Below, one piece after another: positions 1 through 10,822 of a stretch of DNA of 64,000 bases. This DNA comes from Micrasema longulum (taxonomy: Eukaryota; Arthropoda; Insecta; Trichoptera; Brachycentridae), in contig JAGVSM010003716.1 of NCBI GenBank assembly GCA_022494885.1, forward strand, positions 26,428 through 90,427. The letters are read 5' to 3'. The number at the start of each line of letters is the position of its first letter. The first letter of the stretch is position 1. The position numbers were made by a program, and so were the translations under genes. The notes under the pieces are model-generated. The model had not been told where the DNA came from. It made no database searches and saw only the letters and a list, made by a program, of their open reading frames with translations.

Positions 1-350
1 AGTGGAGGTGGGTTGCGTTGGTTAGATCGATGAGTGAATCAAGCCAAATAGGTAAAATGTGTGTACTGTTTATGAAATTTGTTCTATTGGTCTGCATAAA
101 TTGGTTATGTTTGTTGTGATTATTTTAGTTTATATTGTTTATTATGTTAATGATAATTAGGTTAATTAGATAATTTACGTATTTTTATTATTATTATTAT
201 TATTATTATGTTTACCATATTAAATAACTAAATTAAGGCATGTTTTACATTTTGTAAAATGTTTCCCTCGGCACGGGACAACCCAGTGAGGTAACATTAT
301 TATGTATAAAAAATAGACTACAAACAATGTAAATTGTATAAATAAATAAA
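1..350 (+). repeat. LINE family H 3' end, left arm of an inverted pair
   Basis: This 3' end of a LINE-like repeat matches the reverse complement of 1045-1388 along its whole length. Shared blocks include the GTGGAGGTGGGTTGCG start, the CCAAATAGGTAAA block and the CCCTCGGCACGGGACA block. It ends in an (AAATA)-type tail near 340-360. A (TTA)n microsatellite interrupts it at about 187-210. A third tail-end copy is at 36430-36540. No reading frame is convincing, so it is probably 3' UTR. The family assignment is inference. Confidence 0.55.
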
Positions 351-374
351 TAAAATAAAAAATAATCATAAAAG

Positions 375-536
375 AGGCACAGTTAGCTGTCTTACAGGCA
401 GGCGACATTGCTTCAAAATGTATTCTAGTGTAAAAACACCCTTTTAAAAAATATTTCAGGTCAACCATGTCGGGAATCGAACCCAAGGCCTCTTGCATGG
501 TAGACAAATGCGCTGACCATTATTACACCACGAGGC
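375..536 (-). repeat. SINE-1 copy (tRNA-derived), truncated
   Basis: Read on the minus strand it starts GCCTCGTGGTGTAAT and carries a pol III box B (GGGTTCGATTCC) followed by the SINE-1 body with CACTAGAATA. The closest full copy is 3994-4250. The end of the body is lost. It is a tRNA-like head, not a working tRNA gene. Confidence 0.75.
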
Positions 537-1044
537 CTTATTCATATTCATATTCACGAGACATATTCATTTTAATCTATTAATACTTATTATCGTTTTT
601 TATTTTTAAAACCAGTTTTTTTTGCATATAGATATGTGATGTACTGTGGTGATATTGCTTGTGGATATATGTGGTGATATTGGTTGTTAAAGTGTTATAA
701 ACATATTCATCCTAACACAACAAAAGATTTTGGCCCCATGGAGTTGGGATTTGTGTTTTAATAAAATTAATGTAACATAAATATATTGTAAATAAAATAA
801 AATAAATGAATCGTATATTTTGAATGGTACACAATTTTCATTTTGTATTCTACCTATTCAGTAAATAGTATTGGGTGTTAACAAAAGCTAAATTAATTTC
901 TTTTCTAATTTAAAAATGAATTAAAATGCTAAACGTTATACGTCATTCGAAAGAAAATTTTATTTTCTCTATGATATTGTATTTGCTTTTACGTTACAAA
1001 TACTATTTTATTTGATTACTTTCCTTCACACACCTACTGTTCGC
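537..1044. other. AT-rich spacer with a LINE B tail
   Basis: No gene is visible. At about 700-805 (+) the block CCCCATGGAGTTG followed by an AAATAA-rich tail matches the 3' end of the LINE B copy at 43230-44098. The rest is low-complexity A+T. Confidence 0.4.
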
Positions 1045-1388
1045 TTCAAATTATTTTTTTTATTTATACTTTTACATTTTTGTATTACTTTTTTTATACA
1101 GAATAATGTTCTATCACTGGGGTGTCCCGTGCCGAGGGAAATGTTTTACAACAAGTATAATGAAACATGCCTTAAATTAGTAATTTAACACAGTTAACAT
1201 TATAAGAAAATAAAAAAGTAATTAATCTTATTCTCATCGTAAATATAATAAGCAAAATAAACTAAAACAATCGTAAAAAACAGAATAAATTTATATAAAC
1301 TTGCAGACAATATTTCATAATCAGGAAACATTTTTTTACCTATTTGGTTTGATCCACTCTTCGACCCGTGCGCAACCCACCTCCACTA
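1045..1388 (-). repeat. LINE family H 3' end, right arm of the inverted pair
   Basis: Inverted copy of 1-350, with the same order of blocks read on the minus strand (GTGGAGGTGGGTTGCG, AAATAGGTAAA, GGCATGTTT, CCCTCGGCACGGGAC, then an A/T tail). The two copies face each other tail to tail about 700 bp apart. The open frame across 1301-1573 is a by-product. Confidence 0.55.
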
Positions 1389-3473
1389 TGCATTTTTTAA
1401 TACCTTTTTTTATATTTACTTACTTATTATTCTTATGGACAATGGAAGTAAATTGTACACTAAACTCAGTTAAACGAGTAGTAGGCCAATCCCCTTTGAC
1501 CGAAAGTTGTATTCATTTTAAGTTCTTTTGCAGCATCAGGGTGAAGTATCTAGTAACTCTTGTATTTGTGTAATGAGTTATGGAAGGTAGAGAATAATGT
1601 TTGTGTGCGTACAGTAACAGTGCTAGGAAATAAAGCTGCAGCAGCTGCCTACGATATTTGCAGTGTACAGTGAAGACGTCATGAATTATTGACTAATTTG
1701 CCGTAAAATAATGAAGGAGAATACATTATTTACTAATTTGTCGTATTTTTTTGCTGGATTCTTTTGTTCTCTTCATTCAACTTATCTTTACACCCAATTT
1801 AATATACAGTACCTTTTTTCGTATATTTGACATATCAACTCACATTTCACAAAAATAACAACGTTTTTATATAATAATTAGGGCGTTAAAAATATATAAA
1901 ATTAAAACCAATGTATTAAACAAAACGTTTCACGTTATATTTAAAGAACTCAAAAAAAGTAAACCAATTAAAATCCTTAATAAATCACATTTTTTAAAGT
2001 TACATATATTACATATTACATTTTATTACATATTTTATTAGTACGAAATATTCCCAATCAGCAAAAGTGCTGGTATGAGGGGATTTTATATATAATAACA
2101 CAATAGTTTAAATAAAAATGCAATAAAATAACATCACACATCACTCGTCACACGGGCTGTAAGAACTGTTTTAATAAGGTGTTTTTTTAAGTACGTGCAT
2201 GTTTTGTATATTTTTTAGATTATTAGAAAGTTAATTGAAAAAAATTATTGCTGTATACAAAAAACTGTTTCTTTTTCTGTTGGTCCTTGGTTGTTTGCAA
2301 GTTAAATTATTTGATGCTCTTGTATTTATTTTATGTATGTTGTAGTTAAAATAAAATTTATTATTTGTCTTTATTTTATTCTTTTTCATCTTAAATATCA
2401 TTTTTATTTAGAAAACCACATTTAAAGAAATATGTACGTTCAAAAATGTAAAATGGTTAATATTGCAAGTAATACTTTAACTAGACATACACAGTATATA
2501 AACACTTTAAATGCCAAGTCTCACTCCATTCTCAAGGAAGTTCCGTAAATATATCTATTTCCTGAGGTGTAAATTTTAAGGTTATTAGGTGGTTAATTGG
2601 ATGCAAAAAGTAATAAAGCATATACAAAAATGTAGGCATATTTTGGGTGCAAAAAATACTAAGTATCATGTCTAAATAAACAATATTTATTGTATATAAT
2701 GTTTGTCTCTTTTACAAAGCCTACACAGAAAAAGGCAATTGATCATATTAGATTTTTGTACTTTTGATTTGGCATAAAAGTATTGGTAAAATATTATGAT
2801 ATCCAAATAAAATACCCACGCATGGGTACTTCCAAATATGTATAATGAAACTAAATAACTCAACAATAAGAGTAATATTTGATGATAAGATAAAATCTTT
2901 GAAGAAATAAATATATAAATAGGTATTTAAATTGTACCTGTTCTCGTATAAACAAATGAAATATTTATAGTTGTATCCAAATGGACCGAGTATACCCGAA
3001 AATAAAATTAAATAAACAAATAAACTATGAAGAACACTGTTTCAAGGTATATTTATTTTTTTGTAATCTAAAAGTTTTTCGAATGCAATTTAAAAAAAAT
3101 TTTTTTTGCAACTCCCTGGAATAATTTCACTTTTATTGGACTGAAAATATAATAATATCGTATGTAAAGTTAAAACGTCTGTCATTTTATTGGATTTGTA
3201 CCATTCACCCTATTAACTGGAATAAAATTATTTTTTCTGTGGCACACCAAAAAACTTGGGTTTTTTTAAAATAGGAAAAATGCGTTGTTTTAGCTTACTT
3301 TTTCATCCAATCTTTATGTTCACTAAAATGCTATTTTTTTTTGGCATTGATTTTTTCGGTGAAACTAACTCTTAAGGCGTCTTAAGCTTTTGCGTCTAGT
3401 GTTGTTTATCTGTAGACAGTAATAAGATAAACTGCCATTTCTAAAGAAAGCTTCAATTCTTTTTTCGTTTTAG
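1389..3473. other. Upstream intron/intergenic DNA, no exon found
   Basis: Mostly A+T-rich low-complexity sequence, presumably intron of the K2P gene. I searched for the missing exon that would encode TM1 and the first half of pore loop 1 and could not identify it. About 1620-1760 resembles 26255-26400 (shared GTAAAATAATGAAG block). The last 25 bases (CTTCAATTCTTTTTTCG then TTTTAG) form the polypyrimidine tract and 3' splice site of the next exon. Confidence 0.4.
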
Positions 3474-3676
3474 GTTATGGACACATAGCGCCATCTACAA
3501 CAACTGGAAGAGCAATTACTATAGTGTACGCCATTATTGGTATACCCCTATTCCTGATTCTTTTGGCCGATTTCGGAAAGCTGTTCACAAGATGCATCAA
3601 GTTCTTGTGGGCTTTCGTGCGAAGGCTGTACTATACAGGAAGTTGCAAAAAAGTCAGGCGGACTGTGCAAGTTCAG
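3474..3676 (+). CDS. Two-pore-domain K+ channel (K2P/KCNK), internal exon with half of pore 1 and TM2
   Basis: The exon starts after TTTTAG at 3473 and ends at CAG|GTAAGA (donor 3677). The first two bases (GT) complete a glycine codon split by the intron. The reading then runs YGHIAPSTTTGRA followed by VYAIIGIPLFLILLADFGK. This is the second half of the first selectivity filter (G-Y-G), then TM2 with the IGIPLFL motif typical of K2P channels. A basic stretch (FVRRLYY, CKKVRR) begins the cytoplasmic loop. The 67 whole codons end in phase 0 and join directly to the exon at 6655. The phase-1 break inside the GYG codon is the intron position known to be shared by animal K2P genes. The product is a plasma-membrane background K+ channel subunit that works as a dimer. 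The subfamily (TWIK/TWK-like) is inferred; no closer symbol is justified. Confidence 0.93.
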
Positions 3677-3993
3677 GTAAGATAAAATCATTTTACAAAT
3701 CAATATTCACAAATAAGTGCCAGATGCAGGAGGTAAAATTGACAGTTCACAAAATAGTCCTTTAAAAAAATTATATGTTTATGATTTGTGGTAAAACGGT
3801 AGGTGCAAAAGGTTGAGACAATCAATGTGAAAAAACTCCCACCACATACCTGAAAACTATTTTAAAGACAGCAAATCTTCTTATTGGTTCTGTTCAAACT
3901 TTTTTTTTTTGTCAAACGTCGAGTGCATCTATTTCAACTTCAATTTTATAAACGGTAATTGAAATAAACTCAATTCGAATTTATTCGATGTCA

Positions 3994-4250
3994 GCCTCGT
4001 GGTGTAATGGTCAGCGTTTGTCTGCCATGCAATAGGTCTCGGGTTCAATTCCCGATATGGTTGATGTGAAATATTTATTTTAAACGGTGTTTCAACACTA
4101 GAATATTTTCAAAGTCCCTGGACTGGCACCTAGAGCGCAAGACTGATCATCTTTACATCATGTAACAAAAATGGTTAAAATAGGCTGCGATTGGTGTACG
4201 CATGCAGTGCCCTATGCACCATCAGGTGCGGAAAGGGAATGAAGAAGATA
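3994..4250 (+). repeat. SINE-1 copy (tRNA-derived), near full length
   Basis: Reference copy. The tRNA-like head GCCTCGTGGTGTAATGG (box A) is followed by box B GGTTCAATTCC at 4042-4052. The body has AACACTAGAATATTTT, a TCCCTGGACTGGCACC block and a TGCGATTGGTGTACGCATG block. The 3' end is GGTGCGGAAAGGGAATGA. Similar copies lie at 375-536, 11699-11905, 13211-13458 and 44578-44830. It is transcribed by pol III if active and depends on a LINE for mobility (established for tRNA-SINEs). Confidence 0.85.
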
Positions 4251-4407
4251 AATAAGAGTGTATTTTTATTACTCTCATCGGCCCTTTCACTGTGAATGCG
4301 GCAAATTATATAGATTCGTCATGGTTAGTTCACTAACTTGTATAATGAAGAAGTTAAGGTCTACGGGAAACTGGGTAGAAAAAGTGTTTTAAAGGGCTTC
4401 TCTAGAG

Positions 4408-5218
4408 CAGTGGTCCCCAAACCCCGGGCCGTGGACCAAATGATACTGGGCCGCGCAAAGGCCTGCTTAAAAATCAAAATCACTTTTGAAAAATCGAACA
4501 TTCCTATAAAATTTATCATAGTGCTGTAATGACTGAAAATTTATCCCTTTTTCCATTTCCGACATCTTATCTATGTAAAACGGGGTTATCTGCAGTGACA
4601 GCAACCAAAATAAATAAATAAATTGGACATAAGCTAGTCACTTTCGGTGTCACAATCTCCTATTACCCCCAGAAGAAACTATCTTCTTTCAATAAAGCAA
4701 GCTCAGGGTCCTCATTTATTTAGCATTAAATCAAAAAACGTAAAACTTCAATATCAAAACAAAAAAAACAACAAAAACAAACATTTATTTCAAGTTAATA
4801 TATCTGCAAGATATAAGAATAACATTAAAATCCTGGTATTAAACACTAGGCATTCTCAAAATAATTTTCTCTATCTTGAAAAAAAATACTTTCAACCTTC
4901 CGTTGAACCTTAAAAATATTGAAAATACCCATGAACCCAAAAGGAAATGAAAAATTTATCTGGAACTTAATAATCATTCATTGTTATTAGACATTTTTTC
5001 TTTATTTTTCTCACAAACCTTGTGTTTTTTCTACTGTTATTTGTTACCATAACTTATGTATCACAGGTGTTAATTTTATTGTTATATATTGTACAAATAT
5101 ATTGTTTTTTAATTTTTTTTTTATTCATTCAATGTGTCCCCCCCTCCAACCCAGTGAGCCACGGTAAAATTATAAAACGTTGACTGGTCCACGACGACAA
5201 AAAGGTTGGGGACCACTG
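4408..5218. mobile_element. hAT-like non-autonomous DNA transposon, 811 bp
   Basis: It begins CAGTGGTCCCCAAAC and ends GTTGGGGACCACTG, terminal inverted repeats typical of hAT elements. The flanking 8-mers are CTCTAGAG (4400-4407) and CTCTAGAT (5219-5226), a 7/8 target-site duplication of the size hAT transposases make. The subterminal GGCCGTGGACC / GGTCCACGACG also pair. No intact transposase frame is present; small frames at 4338-4529 and 4647-4913 are fragments. It sits inside the K2P intron next to a LINE remnant. Confidence 0.8.
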
Positions 5219-5239
5219 CTCTAGATAATTACTATTCTG

Positions 5240-5402
5240 AGTTCTTAACTATGTCTGGATTCAAGAGTGGTTTAGTAACATCTATCGGACAATCCAACCT
5301 TTCTTCTCTTTCCTCATTCAGGAAGGGACAATGCTATAACATATGTTCGGCAGTTTGGTTTAACCCACCGCAAACGCAACTTTGATCGCTTACATGACTG
5401 AG
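5240..5402 (-). pseudogene. LINE ORF2 C-terminal zinc-knuckle fragment
   Basis: Minus-strand translation gives CVCGGLNQTAEHML, a stop, then HCPFLNEEREERLDCP. This is the CxC...H...C knuckle seen at the C-terminus of many insect LINE ORF2 proteins. It has one in-frame stop after the HML. It directly abuts the right target duplication of the hAT-like element. It is a decayed 5'-truncated fragment. Confidence 0.6.
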
Positions 5403-5754
5403 TAAAAGAAAAAAGAACGAACAAACATTGTGAACAAAATTAAGAATCAGGTGTTACGTTAGTGGGGACATGTAAAAAAATACGATGCAAATAAAAAAAT
5501 ACAAAATGTGTTTTAAGCTTTATGTACCCCATTCACTTAAATAATGGAGGAACAGCCAGACGGTAGAAAATGTTATGGAACACATGTGTTAAAAAAATGT
5601 TTTTACTTTATAATGTTTTTTTTCGTGGCAATGTATGTAAATTTAGGTCAAAAATTAAAGAAATTTTGAGAGAAGAAGACATTTAACTTTATTATTATAA
5701 ACACATTTTTTCATTTCGTTTCTTTTACATTTATTATATTGAACATAATTGAAA

Positions 5755-5882
5755 TTATTGCATTAAGTGTAAACAATTTTTTTGGTGTGTGTATGAGTTT
5801 CTTACACTAATATACAAAGAAATTGGGAATATTTGTGTACATACTGTTTGTTTACCTAATTAAATAAATAAATAAATAAAAT
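5755..5882 (+). repeat. LINE 3' tail
   Basis: The block TGTACATACTGTTTGTTTAC followed by (AAATAAAT)n matches 58520-58575 in the same orientation. It looks like the 3' terminus of a 5'-truncated LINE. The coding part cannot be read with confidence. Confidence 0.4.
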
Positions 5883-6654
5883 GTGTATTTGATGCATTAA
5901 CTTTGCGGTTATTCATTATATAACTTAAATAAAAACACCTTGTTTATAAAATTTTTGAGTAAAGTAAAACATTAAATTAGACAACTCAAAAAACTTAAAA
6001 AAGGGATAAAAAAATACAATAAAATAGTATACAATTATTTAAACAATATTTCCTATATACCACTTCTCTGTAATTTAAGATGTTCAAAGGATCGAATTTC
6101 AGTCCCCCTTACCCCTCATTTTAGACCAAAAAAACAAAATACCATTCGTCAAAAATACTTTTCTAAATTTTTTATTTTTTTTTTGCATTTTACAAAAGGT
6201 ATATATAAGATACAAATACAAAAAACACTAAAACTTTAACACGAAAAAAAAATCCTACAAAGGCATGGTTTTTGTGTAAGTATTTATTTAAAAACAACAA
6301 AAATAAAGGCTACTGGAAAAATACAAAAGATATATTAAAATAAAAAATAAGTGCTTATATAAGAAAACAGTTTTTTCGCCAGTAAAAATGAGAAAAGTAT
6401 TATGAAAGTATATGCTGTTCATTGAAAAAACCTTGATTTCATATTATGTATTAGCTTTAAGATACACTATTAAAATTTTAAAAATATCTTAATAAATATT
6501 AATTAATTAAACCTTGATAAAAAAGCTTGTGTAGTTATCCGGTCGAAACCGATAGGTTACAAATAAGTATAAAGTTGTTTGATCAAGTGTTCATATTTTT
6601 ATTGGAAAAATTGATAATTATATTGATTTAATAAATGTGAATTTTTTTTTGCAG

Positions 6655-7308
6655 GAAGTAATGAAGGGATTAAATATGGTTTATACTGCCGCCACGTTCC
6701 GGAGACCATCTCAGTACCAAATGGATGAAGAAGTGGGTCCACCTTTGGACCCTAATTTACCTCAACTCCCACCTAAACCAAATGCCAACCTCCTCTCAGT
6801 GCCATCAAAAGACAGTAACAAGCAAGATCAGAATGAAGAATTAGCACCTGAAGAACAAGAAATCACAACACCTGCACCATCAGTTTTTGAAATCGACGAC
6901 GAATTTAATCTGCCAATTTCAGTAGCTATCATTTGTTGGATCATTTATATCTTCATGGGTGCTTCAATCTATGTGGTCTGGGAAGAATGGAGTTTCTTCG
7001 AGTCCTTCTATTTTGTCTTCATCTCGATGTCCACAATTGGTTTCGGTGATTTTGTTCCAAATCATCCAATTTATATGATGGGCAGTATAGTTTACTTGGT
7101 GTTCGGTATGGCTTTAACGTCTATGTGTATTAATGTTGTCCAAGTTAAGCTCTCCGACTCCTTCAGACATGCCAGTGCTAAGATTGGAGCTACCATTGGG
7201 TTGAGAGTTTCCGACGAAGATGGTAGTTTAGCTCCTATCACTCCACCACCTGTAGAAATACCTCCAATTCATGGTTTGACTAAAGCTGAGACTCCAGTTG
7301 AAGTCTAA
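6655..7308 (+). CDS. Two-pore-domain K+ channel (K2P/KCNK), terminal coding exon
   Basis: It follows a strong acceptor (T-run then GCAG at 6651-6654) and is in phase with the exon ending at 3676. The 217 codons plus TAA encode a long acidic/proline-rich intracellular linker (about exon residues 20-80), TM3 (about 88-109, SVAIICWIIYIFMGASIYV), pore helix, second selectivity filter TIGFGD (GFG codons 7039-7047) and TM4 (about 141-162, GSIVYLVFGMALTSMCINVV). A cytoplasmic tail ends TPVEV. A GFG second filter beside GYG in the first is usual for K2P channels. The in-frame ATG at 6637 lies in the intron's splice tract and is not a start. The short tail after TM4 (about 55 residues) and long TM2-TM3 loop resemble insect/nematode TWK-type members. 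The stop at 7306-7308 is natural. Confidence 0.95.
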   Translation, partial: EVMKGLNMVYTAATFRRPSQYQMDEEVGPPLDPNLPQLPPKPNANLLSVPSKDSNKQDQNEELAPEEQEITTPAPSVFEIDDEFNLPISVAIICWIIYIFMGASIYVVWEEWSFFESFYFVFISMSTIGFGDFVPNHPIYMMGSIVYLVFGMALTSMCINVVQVKLSDSFRHASAKIGATIGLRVSDEDGSLAPITPPPVEIPPIHGLTKAETPVEV

Positions 7309-8392
7309 AACATGTAGATAAAAGCATTTTGAGTCTCAAAATATTTTAAAACCTTTCCGGTTTATCATTATACATATCTCAGAAGCAGACGGATGCAAAC
7401 TCAAACGTAAAATGTTTAAAACATGCCTAAAGTATCTACTTTATTAAAATTATTTCTAATATTTTTTTATAGCAACAATTTGTATTTTCAGTAGTTTAAA
7501 ACATGGGTTCTTTTATTATAAGAATAACACTTCTTCAAACTGAATGGACATGATCATAAACTGGATACGAAAATCGAAATGTCATTTCATCAAATTCTGG
7601 ATTTGCATCCGTCTGTCTCTGAGGTACTGATATGTTATTATACAAAAACAAGCCCCGTGAAAACAACTTTTTACTCTCTTTAGTTAAGAATAAACTTAAT
7701 ATCAAAGCAAAACACAAAAATCAAAAATTGGAAAAGAGTAAATAAATATATCCAAAATATTGTGGCTCTAAAAGAAAAATATTTACGAATTAATTTACTG
7801 TTTAGTTATACCAAAATCGAATAAAAACGAACAAACGTAGTTTTAAAGATTCGTACAAAATTTTAGATAGCGCTTTTTTCAAGCTTTTTTGGCAAGATAT
7901 AAACCGCTGCAGATAATTTAATGAAAGCTTTCGTTTTTTAAAAAAGATAATTTAAACTGTTTTCATTTTTTTTTCGATATCTTATGCGTGAATAAATGAA
8001 AACAGGATTGACAATAGTCACGAAGACTCATGACGATTATGATTTTTTTTGTCATTAGAAATTCATTGATTTTTTTTCCTGACTAAGTAGATTATTTTTT
8101 TTAAATATCTCATATGAGTATATTTCGAATCTGTGTTTTTTTTTTATCTTTCGTTAAAAATTACATTTAATTTTAAATTTAGAATATCAATTAAAATTTT
8201 TAATTTCACTAAAATATTTTTTTTAGCTAAAATCACAATGCCACATAATTCACAATCCCCAGTTATAACCCAAAATCCATACTGTTTCTTTGCAGAATTT
8301 TTTTTATACTAACCCGACAAAAATAATTTTGATCTTATTGAGTTATATTATAAAACATACATGGGTTTCACGCTATTTACATGTGTCCATGG
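7309..8392 (+). other. Probable K2P 3' UTR and downstream flank
   Basis: No other gene was found. Several AATAAA-type signals occur (for example near 7688, 7740, 7821 and 7991), but none can be chosen as the used poly(A) site. The sequence is strongly A+T-rich with no recognisable repeat until 8393. Confidence 0.45.
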
Positions 8393-8652
8393 TATGTAGG
8401 TGAAATAATTCAATTATATGAATCTCACTCGCATAAATAAAAGTTTCAAATATTTAACTTTACAAACATCAACAGATGAAATAGTTGAAGGAGTAGAGAT
8501 GTTCAAATATAGGCAGAATATTGATTGTTACACAGTGTTTAAAGTGGCCGCTGAAACCAGCCAATGACAGGTCATAAGCCCTGTACATGCCTAGACTTCT
8601 ATACTACCTTCTGTAAAATATTCTTTATCTCTCTTGTAATATGTTAATGTTT
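8393..8652 (+). repeat. FB foldback-family copy, right half
   Basis: It carries the family blocks GTAGGTGAAATAATTCAAT, ACATCAACAGATGAAATAG, GTTACACAGTG, AAACCAGCCAATGACAGGTC and GCCTAGACTTC in the same order as 21355-21618. The left half is missing. Confidence 0.75.
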
Positions 8653-10822
8653 CACGTTGATAAAGATTTAAATTTAATGTTTTTTAATATAAAATATTCT
8701 TTATAAACAACGTATGCCTTTAGTGTGATTTATTATAAAATAGTTTTAAAATATTTTTAAAATAAAATAAACTGTATACGAGGTACTGTTTATTTAATAT
8801 GTGAGTAAAACTGCCACGTATTTGTTTTTATTATTGTATAAGCGTTATTAATTTATTAAGAGTATTTACAATATAACTTTTACTGTCATATGACAAATGT
8901 ATGTGAATTTTATAAAATAATATTTTTAATGGATTTATTGTAGTGTTGATATGTGCAAATGTATTTTTTCTTAGGTAATTTCATCATATTATGCATATCA
9001 AATTTAATATAAATTTTTCTAATATAACACATATACAAAGTTTAATTATAGTATATACGTATATCAAAATATAGCTTCTGTGACGCTTTGTAAATCAAGC
9101 TTATAAAATACGACAGTGCCAAAACATTCTTACTGCTAGTTATGTTGATTGATGATTTAAAAAGCGTCGTCATTAAAACCACCCTTTTTTAAAAATATAG
9201 CTAACATGTTCAATTTTTTCGTTATTGTTTATATACATGAAAAAAATACGGATTTTTTTAAAATACCGTAGTGTTAACTAAAATACTTCAGTCTAAATAC
9301 TTAATAATACATTATGGGCAATTATTTTTTTTATTTTTTGAATGAGAATATTTCTATATTAGCGTCTAACGTTACTGCGACTTATGTAGATCTATTGTGA
9401 GGGGACTTCGTAAATAAGTTTTCGTTTTCCAAGCCTAAGTTTTTAATGAGCCTGGCAACTAAATGGATTGTGATTTTTCTTATGTTGCTAAATCTTCTCT
9501 TCAAAACCCAAGTCCTTAAAGCAGCGCTCTAATATCTTCGAGTAAAATCAGATCAGGTCAACCTCAGGTCAACGTCAGGACAGTATTTGTTGAATATAAT
9601 CTGAGCCTTTTGGGTATTAATATTACGACCCAAACGAGTAGAGTTTTTCGACAGCGTCAGCACATACTAACTGTTTGACCTCCTAGTTTCCAAAACCAAT
9701 CTGCTTCTGGTAATGCTGATTGGAAAAATAGTCAGGTAGTTGAACATTATCACTTTGGAAATCTACATCTTTCACACCAGTAAAACTTTGTTTAGAGGCA
9801 AGTGTTCTTACTATTGGAGAGTATACCTTAAAAAAGTCTAGAGTTCCTGGTATGATTTATTATCCCTGTGTAACGGCTGAAATATTTTATTTTATTTGTA
9901 TTATTATTTTTTTAGGTCTCGACCCATTGTGGCTTTCTCAAATTGTAGTCATGTTTATATTTCAAAGTGGAATACTTTAAAACTGTCCATTTCTATTAAT
10001 TGAATATTTATATTTTTAGATAAATACAATTATTGTTGATTTTGTACTAACCTGTCTAACTAAAAGAGGCAGGGAGATCTCTTGTTTTTTAAACAGTGTC
10101 AGCATTTGAGTATTTAATGTATCATTCAAGTGACTGACTTCTGTATTATATCAAATAAAGAATATGAATTGTATTACTTAAATTTTCAACAATGATATTT
10201 ATATTACTTGATAAAAAGAAAGAAAATCATACTATTCTGTCATTTTAAAACGACTCATTTTTTTATTAGAAATAGTATCTTAAATTATTTGTCTTATTGA
10301 TTAAATGTTTATTTTCATAATTTTTTTTTAAACACACATTTTTACAAAAAGCGGAATTTTAAAATTTAAAACCGTGTGATTTCCTTACTTTTCATCAAAC
10401 TGCAGCTTTTAAGCTTGAAAATAAAGTCTATCAAAAAACTTAAGGTTAATTTAAACCCTCAATTTTAAATAAATACAATAAAATATCTGAATACATTATT
10501 ACTAAGTTCCCAATGAAAATTTGTGTTAAATAAATAATAAACAGAGAATATTGAGTTCATAACGAAATGCGAATCGACTTTGGAATGGTAAAGGTCATTA
10601 CATTTTATATGAAAGCGTATAGTTATAAAAATGTGTAATTTACTCAAAAATACTTTTTTTTTATAAACTTAATTACATAAATTTTCTGTAACTGTTTCTT
10701 TCTACAGTTTTTTAGTAACGTGTTTAAAATATATTTATGATTAAATGTATAAAACTTTTGCGTATCAAATTGACTATTTTAAGAAATTTATCTACGTTAG
10801 CAAAAATTATCTTAGCAAAATG
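8653..10822. other. No gene identified
   Basis: Mostly A+T-rich. A less AT-rich stretch at about 9470-9870 reads on the minus strand as a short coding-like patch (SPIVRTLASKQSFTGVKD and VQLPDYFSNQHY) broken by stops. It may be a dead transposon gene, but I do not recognise the family. Confidence 0.3.

Larger units (their letters stand above)
3677..6654 (+). other. K2P intron (2,978 bp) filled with repeats
   Basis: It has GT-AG borders: GTAAGA at 3677 and TTTTTTTTTGCAG ending at 6654. It contains SINE-1 (3994-4250), an hAT-like element (4408-5218), a minus-strand LINE C-terminus (5240-5402) and a LINE 3' tail ending near 5880. The parts 5403-5750 and 5881-6650 are A+T-rich with no gene. Confidence 0.85.

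Noticed and set aside
1301..1573. 90-codon plus-strand frame
   Set aside because: Starts in the inverted LINE H copy and has no family feature.
3990..4070. Possible tRNA gene (GCCTCGTGGTGTAATGG with box B)
   Set aside because: It is the head of SINE-1: the same body follows in several copies, acceptor pairing is poor and no terminator is seen.
6637..6654. ATG at 6637 as start of a separate gene
   Set aside because: It lies in the polypyrimidine tract of the K2P intron; the exon begins at 6655.
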